NCBI GenBank assembly: GCA_014529385.2
Contig: CM043944.1
Location: 65,120,248 to 65,184,247, forward strand
Length of the DNA stretch: 64,000 nt
Source of the DNA: Adiantum capillus-veneris
Lineage: Eukaryota; Streptophyta; Polypodiopsida; Polypodiales; Pteridaceae
Reading direction: 5' to 3'
Numbering within the stretch: the first letter of the stretch is position 1; each line of letters begins with the position of its first letter. A program made the position numbers and the translations under genes. Positions 1 through 11,120 of the stretch are shown piece after piece. The notes beneath the pieces are model-generated. The model was not told where the DNA came from and made no database searches. It saw nothing but the letters and a program-made list of their open reading frames with translations.

Positions 1-229
1 AGAGAGAACATTGAAGCACCTACTTCCTGTGTTTGAGACAAATCATTTTTCCACACATACAAAATTCCTTTCCTTGGTTATTTTCACGCTTTTTTCTCTA
101 TTTTGGGACGGAATTTCTCCTTTTCCCCTTGCCCTCTGCCAGTTTTTTTGGAATTGGACCCTGCACGATATTAAGCTAAGACACATTTTTCACGAACACT
201 GCGTATATAGCTACCAGATCAACCTCTCT

Positions 230-237
<8 letters not shown>
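1..237. other. Left edge, no gene seen
   Basis: I see no coding sequence, RNA gene or element end here. The stretch is pyrimidine-rich and runs into the (CT)n tract that follows. Confidence 0.5.

Positions 238-280
<43 letters not shown>
238..280. repeat. (CT)n microsatellite left of LINE-C
   Basis: An almost pure CT dinucleotide run, preceded by imperfect CT-rich sequence. It lies about 230 bp upstream of the first ORF of LINE-C, and a second long (CT)n tract follows the 3' end of the same element. Confidence 0.95.
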
Positions 281-283
<3 letters not shown>

Positions 284-508
284 GCAGCCGTTTTTTGACC
301 TAGTAGACAGCAGTCCACTCTTTTGATCATAACTTCTTCATCCGAACTCCGATTTGGGTGATCTATAGCCTCAATCGAAGAGCACGAAGTCCTCTACGCA
401 TTGATGTAAAGACAGAAATTTTCAGAGTTATGGAAGGCGTTTTTGTAGCAGCATTTCCGAAGTGAACAGGTTCAACAAAATTGATTCTCATCTCCTATTT
501 TACATACA

Positions 509-1455
509 ATGTCTTCCGGCACTCGCAAGGGTTCTTCTTCTTCAACAAGGTCCACAACCATTGTGGAAAATGATCCAAAATCTCCTAAGTGTGGAGATAG
601 CAACACAACACCCAACCAACGACATCGGAAACCATGATCATGGCGTACTTGGTATCATTGCAAGAGACCGTAAACAAACAAGGCGAAGACTTACGAGCAC
701 TTGCAATGGAGAATGGCACACTAAGGGTACTTGTGGTTGAGAATGAGAATCTCAAGAGGACACTTGAGATGCAAACAACACGTTTGATGCAACTTGAAGA
801 GGAAGTCAAGGAATGTAAACGCTCTCTTGTGACTTGAATGCTTTGAAGGAGCGGATGAGCAAAGTAGAGCATGACCATGTATTGAAAGAGGAGAAATTTG
901 ACACTATGAGCCGGGATGTATGCGACATGAAAAATGTATGCACAAACAAATCTTGGGCTGATGTATGTGGTAGCAATGTGTTTCTAATTCCTCACTCATG
1001 CAAGCTATGGTTCAAACAAAGAATGTTGAGAATGTGGATGTGGAGGAGTTGAAGGAACGGGAGCGACGTTCCAAGAACATTGTTATTCGTGGAATTCCTG
1101 AAGAGAAGTTAGAGACACCTCCTTCTCTTGCCATTGTTATTGAAGATTTCTTCAAAACCCACTTTGGCATGTCCGGAGTTATGGTCTATGGAGCACATAG
1201 AGTGGGGAAGCAAGGAGCTCCTCACTCGGAGAACGGCCAATTGTATGCACCATGCCGGATGAGACCAAGCGAAAGATTATCCTTGATAATAGTTGGATCT
1301 ATTTGAGGGATACAAAATGTTTTGTATGTGAAGATCGCACTATTAAGCAACAAAATATGCGTCGCAAGGCATATGAGGAAAAGAATAATAAAAACAAGGA
1401 AATCTCTCATGAAGAAAATGTGCCCAAGGAGGAGGCAAGTCTCTCAAGCAAATAG
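509..1455 (+). pseudogene. LINE-C ORF1, coiled-coil nucleic-acid-binding protein, frameshifted
   Basis: I place the start at the ATG at 509, which opens MSSGTRKGSSSSTRST. Coding then moves between frames: about 634-837 reads a leucine-rich heptad segment (LRALAMENGTLRVLVVENEN) typical of a coiled coil, 834-960 continues the helix (KERMSKVEHDHV), 998-1250 reads ERRSKNIVIRGIPEEK, the signature of the RRM-like core of L1-type ORF1 proteins, and 1252-1455 gives the basic tail (DETKRKIILDNSW). ORF1 proteins of this kind trimerise and coat the LINE RNA as a chaperone. At least three frameshifts break this copy. The endonuclease ORF begins about 30 bp after the stop at 1455. Confidence 0.75.
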
Positions 1456-1484
1456 GGATGCGTGACCTATGAGACCGAGTTACA

Positions 1485-4400
1485 ATTGAAAATATGCTTT
1501 TGGAATTGTAATGGATACCCATGGAATGCGGGGTTGGCATTGATGAACTAACAAGCAAAGCCGATGTTGTACTTCTTGTTGAAACTTGGGAGCATGATAC
1601 ACAAAGGATTAACGGCTTGGAGGATTACAATGTACATTCATTGATGTGGTCAAAGAATCTCAAGCAACGAAGAGGACAAGGGGGGTTAGCATGTATGGTT
1701 AAGAAAGGATTGGAAGATTTTGTATCAATTGTGAAAGATGACAAGTACAAACGTTATGTATGGCTGAAAATTATGACACCAAAAAGAGCACCCATTTTTG
1801 TAGCCGGTTGCTACATTCCTCATCATGATTCTCCCTTTTATGCTTGCATGGATAGAGATCAACCATTTTCTGATTTGGAAGAGGACATTGCTTATTTCAA
1901 AGGTGAAGGTGATGTTATTGTATTTGGGGATATGAATGCTTGCACAAAAACATTGCAACATGATACTCAACAATTTGATATGCCATACATTTCAAGGGAG
2001 TTGGAGGAAGTTCACTTGTATGATCGTACTTCAATGGATGAGAAAGAGCCGGATCACTATGGAAAGTTACTTTTACACATGTGTAATAGCACGGGTATGC
2101 TCATTGCCAATGGTGTATCTTTGTGGAGTGGAACCAATGGATTTACATGTAGAAGACATAATGGGGATAGTGTGATTGACTATATGCTACTCTCTGAAGC
2201 CATCATGTATCGCATAAAGATTTTTATGTTTGGTCAATGGACCCGGAATCCGACCATCGCACCTTATGTATTGACCTTTCATGTGGAGAAGCAACTAAGC
2301 ATGATAATCTCAGCCAAAGGAAAGAGAAGTTATCACTATGTATGGATTTCAAACGGGCACCAATGTACATTGAAATGGTTGAGCAAAAATTATGGATGAC
2401 AAAGCTTCAATGTGATGCACCATTGGAAACTAAATGGGAAGCTTTCAAGAAAGCTATTTGTTCTTGTGCGGAAGAACGCTTTTCCATAAAGCATCTCCAT
2501 GGTATCAACAAAGATAGATCACGCAAAAGGTGGTTTGATAAAGAATGTCAAGATGCTCGAAAGTCCTTGATAAAGCTTGATGCAACTATGGACAAAGACA
2601 ACTATCAAAGTCATTTGCATACATACAAGGCATTGATTCAAAAGAAGAGAAGAAGATGGGAAGTAAAGCAACAAGAATTTCAAGTCCAAGAAAAGGCACA
2701 TGCATGTGGAAGATTTTGGAGAAACTTGAGAGGCAAGCAGGTTGAGAATTTTGGTAACTTGAGTCTAGTGGATATGTACACACATTGTAGGCAATTATAT
2801 GAGCAAGAAAATACTGAAAAATTGCCATTTTATGGTTCACTCCCATGTATGCCGTCTTTTTTTACTATTGAGGATGTATGCGGTGGGCTTGAAAAGTTGG
2901 CCACTCGCAAAGCGGGAGATCTTCAAGTGTCAAGCCGGAGATGATCAAATGGACGGGAGATTTTACCCATGAGTGGATGTGTGATATGTTCAACCTTGCA
3001 CTTCAACATGGTATGCCTTATGATGGAGTACTAATTGGGTTAAGCCTTTGCATAAAGGAGGGGATGTAAAGAATGTAAGCAACTACCGGACTATAATGAT
3101 TGGGTCTCTTATGGCAAAGTTATTTGGGTGCATAATGGAGATGAAATTGAGTGATTGGGCTGAAGAGAATGACAAGCGTGCAAAGGGACAAGCGGGTTTT
3201 CGTCGATGCCATAGCACCATTGATCATCTTGTCACTCTTCGTGTTCTCATGGAGGAAAGTCGGTTGAAAGGCAAGCGATTGTATTGTTGTTTTGTGGACT
3301 TTAAGAAAGCCTTTGATATGATTCCACATAACAATTTGTGGAGAAGGATGGAAGAACTCCAAGTGCCAAGTGAGTTTATGCTTGCGGTTTCTCGAATCTA
3401 TGAGAAGGTGATTTGTCAATTGCGCATGGGAAGAGAAATTTCAGAAATTTTTGTAAGCACTATTGGGGTTAAACAAGGATGTCCATTGTCACCAACTCTC
3501 TTTGGTCTATGCATCGATCAATTGGAACAAATGGTACTTGACTTTATGCAAGAAGAAGGCATTGAAGAGGTCACTATTTGCAATGCGGTAATCATGCTTT
3601 TGTTGTATGCGGATGATGTAGTGCTTCTAGCACACACTTTAGAAGATGCACAAAAGCTTATGGTTGTCCTTGAGAACTTTTGCTTGCATAGTGGGCTGAT
3701 TGTAAATGAATCCAAAACAAAGGTTATGCTTGTGAAAACCAACCATAAGGAGAAGCCATGCATTGTGTACAACAACGAGACACTTGAAGTTGTTGAGAGC
3801 TTTAAGTACCTTGGCCTTGAGGTTCCATCCAATCACAAGTGGCATGAATGTGCTATGCGTCGTTTGGAAGCGGGAAAGAGAGCATATTATGCATGTGAGA
3901 ACATGTGTAATGCGGGAAACACCAAGTGTTGGGTTCTCAAGAAGTATCTTTTTGATGCATTGGTGACACCGGTTATTCTTTATGGAGTTGAAGTGTGGGG
4001 TGGGAGCATCTCAAAGTCTACTTGGAAAGAGTTTGAGAATGTCCAAAAGCGTTTTCTTACAAACTTTCTCCAAGTTAAGACACAAACACCATATATGATC
4101 CTACTTCTTGAGTCGGGATCTCTTCCAATTGAGGTTATGGGCATGGAAAGGGTTGTGGAGTACATGATAAAGATGCGTCAAAACCCCTCACATCGACTTC
4201 CTACAATTGCATGGGAAGCAAGCAAAAAAGTTCAAAAGACTCATAAAAGCAAGATCTTGAGCACGGGATGGATGCAAGACATAAAGAAGTGGTTTGGGAG
4301 ATGGGATGCATTACACTTGCTACATGATGCTTCAATTGACTCTCAAGTGAATGAAGCTTTTCTACAACGCCAATGTATTACGGCTTGGGAGAAATCCGGT

Positions 4401-4850
4401 GGGTCACGCTTCATACATTACACCACCTATATTGCCCCCAACTACAAAACCATGTTCTTCGCTGAGAGAGGAAACCGTACTCACACTTACATGCTTGAGC
4501 CTATTCCCTTGTCCGCGATACGCATTATCGCAGCAATTCGGCTTAGCTCCCATTTCCTTTGATGCGAGATAGGGCGTTGGGGCAATGGAGAAGAGTCAAA
4601 TCGATTGTGCACATTATGCTCACTGCAAGTTCGAGAGTCTGAGTACCACACACTACTAGAGTGCTCAGCTTTTGATCACATCCGAACTTGCTTCTCTCAC
4701 ATTTTCAGCCATAACTTAGACCTACACACTTTCCTCTCCCAGCCAAAGTGTGGGCTCTCCATTGCGACTCTCATCACTACAATTTTGGAGCATCGAGAGT
4801 CACTCATCAGCCGTACACATACTACATCACATGTAACTTTGGTCCCATAG
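1485..4850 (+). pseudogene. LINE-C ORF2: endonuclease, reverse transcriptase, zinc finger (frameshifted)
   Basis: Endonuclease: KICFWNCNGYPW at about 1485, then after a frameshift VVLLVETWEH, VIVFGDMNAC and SVIDYML up to 2235, and after another shift MDPESDH, the catalytic SDH box, at 2237. Reverse transcriptase: the linker and fingers reach about 2930, where another frameshift occurs; from 3048 one open frame of about 500 residues carries VSNYRTI, AGFRRCHSTIDHL, FVDFKKAFDMIP, GVKQGCPLSPTLFGL and the catalytic LLYADDVVLLAHT. The C-terminus at 4605-4700 has CTLCSLQVRESEYHTLLEC, a Cys2-His-Cys arrangement as in the zinc-binding tail of plant LINE RTs. The enzyme would nick target DNA and prime cDNA synthesis there. 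At least four frame disruptions make it non-functional. Confidence 0.85.
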
Positions 4851-4882
4851 GTCATATTTGACCTCCGAGGACGATAATAAAA

Positions 4883-4886
<4 letters not shown>

Positions 4887-4955
<69 letters not shown>

Positions 4956-5191
4956 ACAGAGGGGGAGATCTGTGATGAGACGTCTGTAACTTGGGCTCCA
5001 AGACACGACACGGCAATGAGGCGGATGCATGCTAAGAAGACGAAGGCAATAGGATACATGTTGATATTTGTGATAGTGGGTTGCTTTAAAAGAACATGTT
5101 GTCCATACTATATATAGGCAGGAAGGATTCCAGCCCCTCCCCCGACCATGTGTCGCAAGAAGCTTGATCCGGCACCGTTCCCTTCAGCCCC

Positions 5192-5282
<91 letters not shown>

Positions 5283-5462
5283 CACACACGGTCATCTGGA
5301 CAAAAGTCACATGTGTATATATCATGAGAGAGAGGGAGAGAGAGTGAGAGAGAGAGAGGACGCCTACCAACCCATCCTAGATAGATAGATAGATAGAGAG
5401 ATGTGCGTCACGTGATGTACATGTCGAGGCACAGAGAGATAGAGAGTGGTTGGGAAACTTAC

Positions 5463-5537
<75 letters not shown>

Positions 5538-5681
5538 GGGGGAGGGAGGGAGTCGTGTGTTTTGTGGTGTGCAGATCGAGGCACGCACACGCACACACAT
5601 AGTGGGTGAGTGGCATACTGTACTTTAGAGAGAGAAGTCATTCTGAGGCAAGAGATAGCGAGACGGAGGGAGAGACAAAGA

Positions 5682-5722
<41 letters not shown>

Positions 5723-5734
5723 TTGCAAGCGGCA
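4887..5734. repeat. Microsatellite cluster: (CT)n, (GA)n, (GATA)n
   Basis: Four long dinucleotide tracts within 850 bp: (CT)n at 4887-4953, (GA)n at 5195-5280, (GA)n at 5469-5534 and (GA)n at 5684-5720, plus a short GATA tetranucleotide run at about 5380-5396. The strand preference switches from CT to GA after 4953. The sequence between tracts has no credible gene; open frames here are only arginine-glutamate or serine-leucine readings of the repeats. Confidence 0.9.
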
Positions 5735-5757
5735 CTTGCCACCCTTGCTCAAGCTGG

Positions 5758-7448
5758 TTACCCAACCCCCTGCTTTAAAATGTAGCTACCACCTGGGTCA
5801 AACACCTGGATTTGATCACGTTCATCTATCTGCAACAAACTTACATAATGCTTCACTAAGGAATATAGGCAACCACACACCCAAACTGCCAACAACATAT
5901 CCTCACTACGCCAAGCACCCATCAGCAAACTGCCCACTTCAAAAGAAACACCACCAAGGAAACCATCAATGTCATGAGACAGACCATCACTCGCACTCAA
6001 CGTACCATGCATACCTTCCCCATCCTCCCAACCTTGTAAAGCAAGATCCTCCTCAAGAAAATCTTGTACTTTCTCAACAGCTAAATGCACAACTGTACTT
6101 ATCAACATACCCTTTAACCACCACACACAAAGCTCCTTCAAAAGCTTGAACACCACCCCGAAATTCGCATCATCATATGTGATAGAGCACATTTGCTGCA
6201 TTGGAAGGTCCTCTATCCTTGGCTCCATGCTTGCCTTCGCATGTGCATGACACTCAATTCTAGCATCATCTCATCTACTGGCCCTTCAAGGTCAATCAAC
6301 ACCACCCACCTATCAACTTCAATTACCTGCTCTACCATTGCATCATGCCCTCTCAAGGAGGAGAAAAACTCATTCTCTACATTATCTTCGTCTCCTTCTA
6401 TATGCAAGGTTTCTTCATCCCTTTTGGCCAGACCATGTACCTATTGCACCACTATGGCACACTCCATTGCCACTTTTACCATCATGTCCATTAGCATGGC
6501 ACCGCTCGTCACCTTTACCTGCATGCTCGGGTTCCTCCACTTTGTCTCTGTCGAGCATATCGACTTGCACCGTACCCTACTCCTTGCACATAGTCCCCGT
6601 ATCTTTGCTCACATGTTATCAAATTCATAATACCTCGATTGAGATGACTCAGTCTCCTAGCTTGTATCCTCATCCATAGAGCTACTATCACTCGGCTCAA
6701 CCTCTTCCTCCATCTCAAGCTCTGGAACCTCCTCCAGCTTCACTGCTTTGACCGCATCTGCAAAGTGCACTCTTTGACCTTTACCACACCTCAATGGAGC
6801 TTCTACAGCCACACCTTGACTTTGCAGCACATCCCTTGCCCAATCTGGAACCACCTGTACATCCTCTACACTTGGAGTTGTTCTAGCCAACATTCTTGGC
6901 ATAGGAACCACCCTCTCTCTGTAACCTTGGAACCCTTGGTTCTTATTACACAGGTACAAACCTTTGCACCATTATCGGCTCGGCTACCACTGCATCAACC
7001 TGCTTTGATGCCATAGCACCTAGAAAACCCCGCCTAGCTTAACGTTTCTTCAAAATCTTCTTGGTCCGCCCTTTCGCTAGAGCTCCTCTTCATCATACGA
7101 CAACAGGCCATCTGTTTCGACCTTGTCTCGCACTTCCTCATGCAGGAAGTCCAAAAACTTACTCGACTTTAAAAATCCAACATTTTTTGTAGTAGTTACC
7201 TTGATCAAATTTCCCCAAAGGGCTTCAAACACCCACTCGAACACTTGAAAATCCCCTTTCAAGCACTGCTTCAACTTGTCCAAGCCATCAAACCATAGCC
7301 TCGCTTTTCCACGAGCCAGGAGCGGGAGCACATGCATCACACCTTCTTCTCTTCACACAGTACTTTCCAATGAGAACAACCCATAGTCTTGGAACCAAGT
7401 TTTCGCATCTTTGACCATAGTGAAAATGGGAAAATTGGACCATGCCAT
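5758..7448 (-). pseudogene. Gag-like polyprotein of family-A copy A1, fragmented
   Basis: The start ATG lies at 7448-7446 and reads MAWSNFPIFTMVKDAKTWFQ, matching the gag N-terminus of A2. The next piece (7340-7077) has GKARLWFDGL and EVRDKVETDGLLSYDEE, a retrotransposon gag core. The piece 6959-6657 gives VPMPRMLARTTPSVEDVQVV and an acidic stretch EVPELEMEEEVEPSDSSSMD. The last piece 6228-5758 matches the unusual C-terminal half of A2 (LPMQQM, WWLKGMLI, WEDGEG, a hydrophobic MLLAVWVCGCLYSLV segment, VFDPGG). Frameshifts and small deletions separate the pieces. Its value is comparative: it keeps sense codons where A2 has stop codons. Confidence 0.7.
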
Positions 7449-7533
7449 CTCTAGCAAAACCCACTCTTCAAAGGCCGCATGTTTGGCATTGCAAAAACCA
7501 ACGCTTTGACTTCAAATAGGAGCACCACTGCAC

Positions 7534-7551
7534 TCCTCCGTAGGGGCACCA
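7534..7551 (-). other. Primer binding site of A1
   Basis: On the minus strand TGGTGCCCCTACGGAGGA follows the LTR end CTCTCCA after a few bases, as at the equivalent place in A2. A TGG start complementary to a tRNA CCA end is the general rule for LTR elements; the tRNA is not identified. Confidence 0.5.
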
Positions 7552-8235
7552 AAAGATGGAGAGGGAAAATGGGAAGACACACTTGGCACACAAACAGATT
7601 GCCTCTCTATAGCCCAGGATATACACAACACCCCAATCCACATGGAAAACACCTCTGAACAACTCACTCACACTAGTAGACTGTTGTTTGTACACAACAC
7701 ACGCGTTGGCAGAACACCAGACCGCACTGAAATTCCACCGTTGTCAATATCTATCCTCTCACTACACAGCAACGCTTTGACTCAGTCTCTTTACACACAA
7801 GAATTGTCGATTCAAGTGGGCACACACTTCGACAAGCCGACACCGAGGACACAAGACGAGAGCAGGAGAAAGAGTAGGGGGGAAGGGGAAAATCGACACC
7901 AAAACGGAACAAAGTAGGCTCTCTTTCTTCAAAAAAACCTCTTTACACAGACACAAGCGCGAAAACACGATTGGCTTAGCAAACAACACACCATCCAAGA
8001 TTTACTTCATGAAAAAAACATGGGGAGGGAGACCTCGTTGGCTCCCCATTGATTCCACAATGAACTCAACTCTGCAAACACACCCTCCGCGAGAACAACT
8101 TCCAAAAGGCATTTCTTTTGACCTCCTCAAAAGGAACCCCTAGTCGATAGCTGAGAGAAAAAATGAGCAAGAATGTATTTTATAAGGCTCCCTCTTTTTC
8201 CAAACTTTCTATTTAGTTTCAACTTTTTTTAAAAA

Positions 8236-10460
8236 AGCAAAACTCACAATTGTGAGTGGATTATATTGAGCATCCCAAAAAATTACAAGGTTTTGTCATG
8301 CTCATGTTCAACCATGACAACATCCAGGGATCATAATTACAATGAGGGCAGCCACCCCTACCACCCCACCTCATTTTGATATCTTTTATTTACCGATGGC
8401 CAAGATTTTCCCCCATCCTAGGCATTCCATCTGCTGACAACAAGGCACAAGTAGTTCTAGACCAATCCTCTTAGTGGTGCTTGCACCCGAGTGGCCATAT
8501 TAGCACTTTGCTTTCTTGTATAATTTCTGCGAAGCTTGCCGCCTCAAATTCTCCTTCAAAAACACGGCGGTTCCTTGTCTGCCATACATTATGAAAGAAG
8601 AAGTATCTGACGATCTGAGTGCTGACGAGGAGTGCATGACTACCTGAATTTTTCCCTCCAAGGCATAGGTCAGTCTTGAAAAAACTAATTTTCCATGTTC
8701 TCTGGACCCACTTGCATACTTTCCCTGCGAGGCCTTTTATAGCTGGGTAGTCCATGAATAGGTGGGCCAGATCTTCACTAGCTAACCTGCACCCCAAGCA
8801 TCAACCTAACCCAATCCCTCTCTCCTGAATCTTCACCCCGTCGGTAAAGCACCCCAAACAACCTTCCATAAGAAAATCTTCATGTACTGCGGAACCTTTG
8901 GCTTCCAAATGTTTTCCATTACATGCTCCAACCTTTCCTCCGGCCATTGCTTTTTCCATAGCTTGTTAAGGGGGCTAGACCAATTCTTCTTTTGAATCAT
9001 TGTCTGATAAATGCTTTTAGTATGGGGTTTCCACGATAGACTGCTTCCGGGCCATTTCCATGGACTCCAGTCCAACTCCGAATCACAGATTGGCATCACT
9101 AGGTTGTCAAGCTCTTTTATCACTTTGTGGACAAGCAAGACCTCCAAGCTATTAAGTTGGTACTAGGCAACCATAAGGTCAATGGTTTTCCAACTCTTGT
9201 TGCCACTGTCCAAGAAGTACTCAAGCCGGTTCAGAAACTTATTATTCAGCTTCTTGCCTATCTCAATCCAATAGGGCGTTTGTGGTGAATCTACAACTTT
9301 GGAGAGCCAGGGAGACCGATGCAGGATGGATTTCTTGAAGTATCTGGCTTCTTTCCCCCACTTTAAGACTCCTGCTGCTCTATTACATTTTCTTACCAAT
9401 TCTACTGAACTGCCCCCCAGTCTTAAGGTAGACCACGCCGGGGCTAACAGTTTGTCATGAATCTCCACCCCTCTCCACTTTCCACCCTTCGAGCCAAGTA
9501 TAACTACTTCTATCATATCTCTGATCATGACCGCCCAAACTTGATCCTGTTTAGCCAAGGAAACAACAAATTTGGCACAACAAGCTTCTGCATGGGCCAC
9601 ATGGTTGAGAATTCTCAGGCCTCCTTGATTCCCCGGCCGAGCAACTGATTCCCAACGGGCCCATTGCCATGGTCTGAAAGATTTCGTATTATTTTTCCAT
9701 AAAAATATTTTTAGTGGTTTTAAGAACTCTTTCCAGTGACACTAAGCCATATTGAGAAGCGGGCTAGTGAAGGCAGTATAAGGAATCATAAAGGCATTCA
9801 TCACTCTTATCCGACTTGGGATTGGGAGAAGAGCATACTCCCACCTACTCATTTTTGTTTTGATTTTTTCAAGCACCCACTCGAATCTTTGCTTGTGAGT
9901 TACATCCACCCCCAAGGGGGCTCTTAGATGTCTAAAGATATTCCCTTTTGTGACAATCTCCTCTGACCAAACAGAAGGGTCAAATGAATCATTTTTTGAT
10001 AGGGAAATCATCCTTGACTTCTCTATATTACACTAGGACCCCGAAGCTACTGAGAACATGTGTACAATCTCTAGAGCTTTTCTATTGACCTGGGGGCACG
10101 CTTTCAAGAAGAGGAGAGAATCGTCTGCAAAACGTTTTGCCAGGAGTTGGCAATTTCCTGGTAAAACAAGGCCTTGCACCTCCCCTCGTTCAGCACTAGC
10201 TTCGAGCGTCGTAATTAAAGGATGTGATCCTATGGCGAAAAGTAAAAGGGCTAGAGGGCATCCCTGTTTAATGGACCTTTTGACCTCAAAAGAGCCCACA
10301 ATTCTATCGTTGAATAGAATCTCTGACTGACTTTCGACCCCCATTACACGAACCAGCTGACAGAGGCGCGGCCCAAAGCCTAGAGCTTCCATGATGGCTT
10401 CTATATATGTCCATGTTATTCTGTCATAGGCCTTGTCCAGGTCCAACTGGAGATTAGTTT
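8236..10460 (-). mobile_element. LINE-B copy 1, 5'-truncated L1-type LINE
   Basis: Read on the minus strand, it begins inside the RT palm (MDLDKAYDRITWTYIEA, IKQGCPLALLLFAI, RFADDSLLFLKA at 10446-10033) and continues through thumb and connection pieces (10011-9742, 9600-9163, 9147-8833) to a C-terminal finger and tail region (EDLAHLFMDYPAI, YFFFHNVWQTRNRRVFEG at 8797-8471). Frameshifts separate the pieces. The 3' end at 8242-8257 is the perfect 16-bp palindrome ACTCACAATTGTGAGT followed by TTTTGC and a short T/A-rich tail. 5' truncation inside RT is typical of incomplete L1 reverse transcription. It sits within the LTR of A1. Confidence 0.85.
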
Positions 10461-10728
10461 TAACTTTCTAAAACAATGTGAGATTTCACGATGGCTTTCC
10501 GAAATGAAATCAAGATAAGAGAGAAATACACACAAAATATATAAATTAGTATTTGTATTTTGGCTTTATAAAAAACACAATCAAGTAATGAACAAGCATA
10601 ATTCAAAAAGAGAAAGAAAAACAAAAGGTGGCTGAATCAAAAACATTTTAAAATTTAAAAAATCAAGAATGTGAGGTTGTAAAATGAAATATGAAAATAA
10701 AACAAGATCATCAATAAATAAATATATG

Positions 10729-10735
<7 letters not shown>

Positions 10736-10761
<26 letters not shown>

Positions 10762-10771
10762 GTGTGTGTGT
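10736..10771. repeat. (CA)n(TA)n(TG)n perfect palindrome
   Basis: A run of CA repeats, then 14 bp of TA repeats, then TG repeats forms a perfect 36-bp inverted repeat centred at 10753/10754, with more CA before it and more TA after it. It can extrude as a hairpin and also form Z-DNA. The surrounding 10460-11090 is AT-rich and holds no gene that I can see. Confidence 0.9.
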
Positions 10772-11096
10772 ATATATATCTATAGAATTTATTAAAATTA
10801 TGCAAGGTTAATGAAAGAGAAGTAAAAACATGTCACATGTAAAATGAAAGGCGAAATAAAAAGATCCATTTATTATTTTATAACTGAAGATAAATCTCTA
10901 TCATCACATTGAAAACATTTAAGATAAGTATCCATCATCACATTTAAAATAACATTTAAGATAAGTCTCCATCATGGCATTGAAAACATTGAAAGTATGT
11001 CTAACCCAACTCAACACTAAAGCTTCTTTTAGAAAACCAAAAATCCGAAGCAATAGGGTCAACGCCAATGCTTCTTGGAGCTTTCACTTAAAAAAA

Positions 11097-11120
11097 CCCC
11101 CCCCCCCCCCCCCCCCCCCC
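11097..11120. repeat. Homopolymer of 24 C
   Basis: An uninterrupted run of 24 cytosines, preceded by six to seven adenines. It lies next to the point where family-A LTR similarity resumes. Confidence 0.95.

Larger units (their letters stand above)
509..4860 (+). mobile_element. LINE-C: decayed non-LTR retrotransposon with two ORFs
   Basis: The segment holds an ORF1 (coiled coil plus L1-ORF1-like motif) followed by an ORF2 with AP-like endonuclease, reverse transcriptase and a C-terminal CCHC-like finger, which is the layout of a complete LINE. Coding is broken by several frameshifts, so the copy is dead. The RT has the YADD box and the motif FVDFKKAFD and looks more like RTE/CR1/Jockey-type RTs than the plant L1 elements elsewhere in this window; that lineage call is inference. 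I see no clear poly(A) tail: sequence homologous to the element seems to stop at an AATAAAATCTAT stretch that runs straight into (CT)n at 4887. The leader from about 300 to 508 may also belong to it. Confidence 0.85.

Noticed and set aside
4697-5752. Several frames of Arg-Glu or Ser-Leu repeats around the (CT)n/(GA)n tracts
   Set aside because: Any dinucleotide tract is open in several frames; these readings consist of the repeats themselves.
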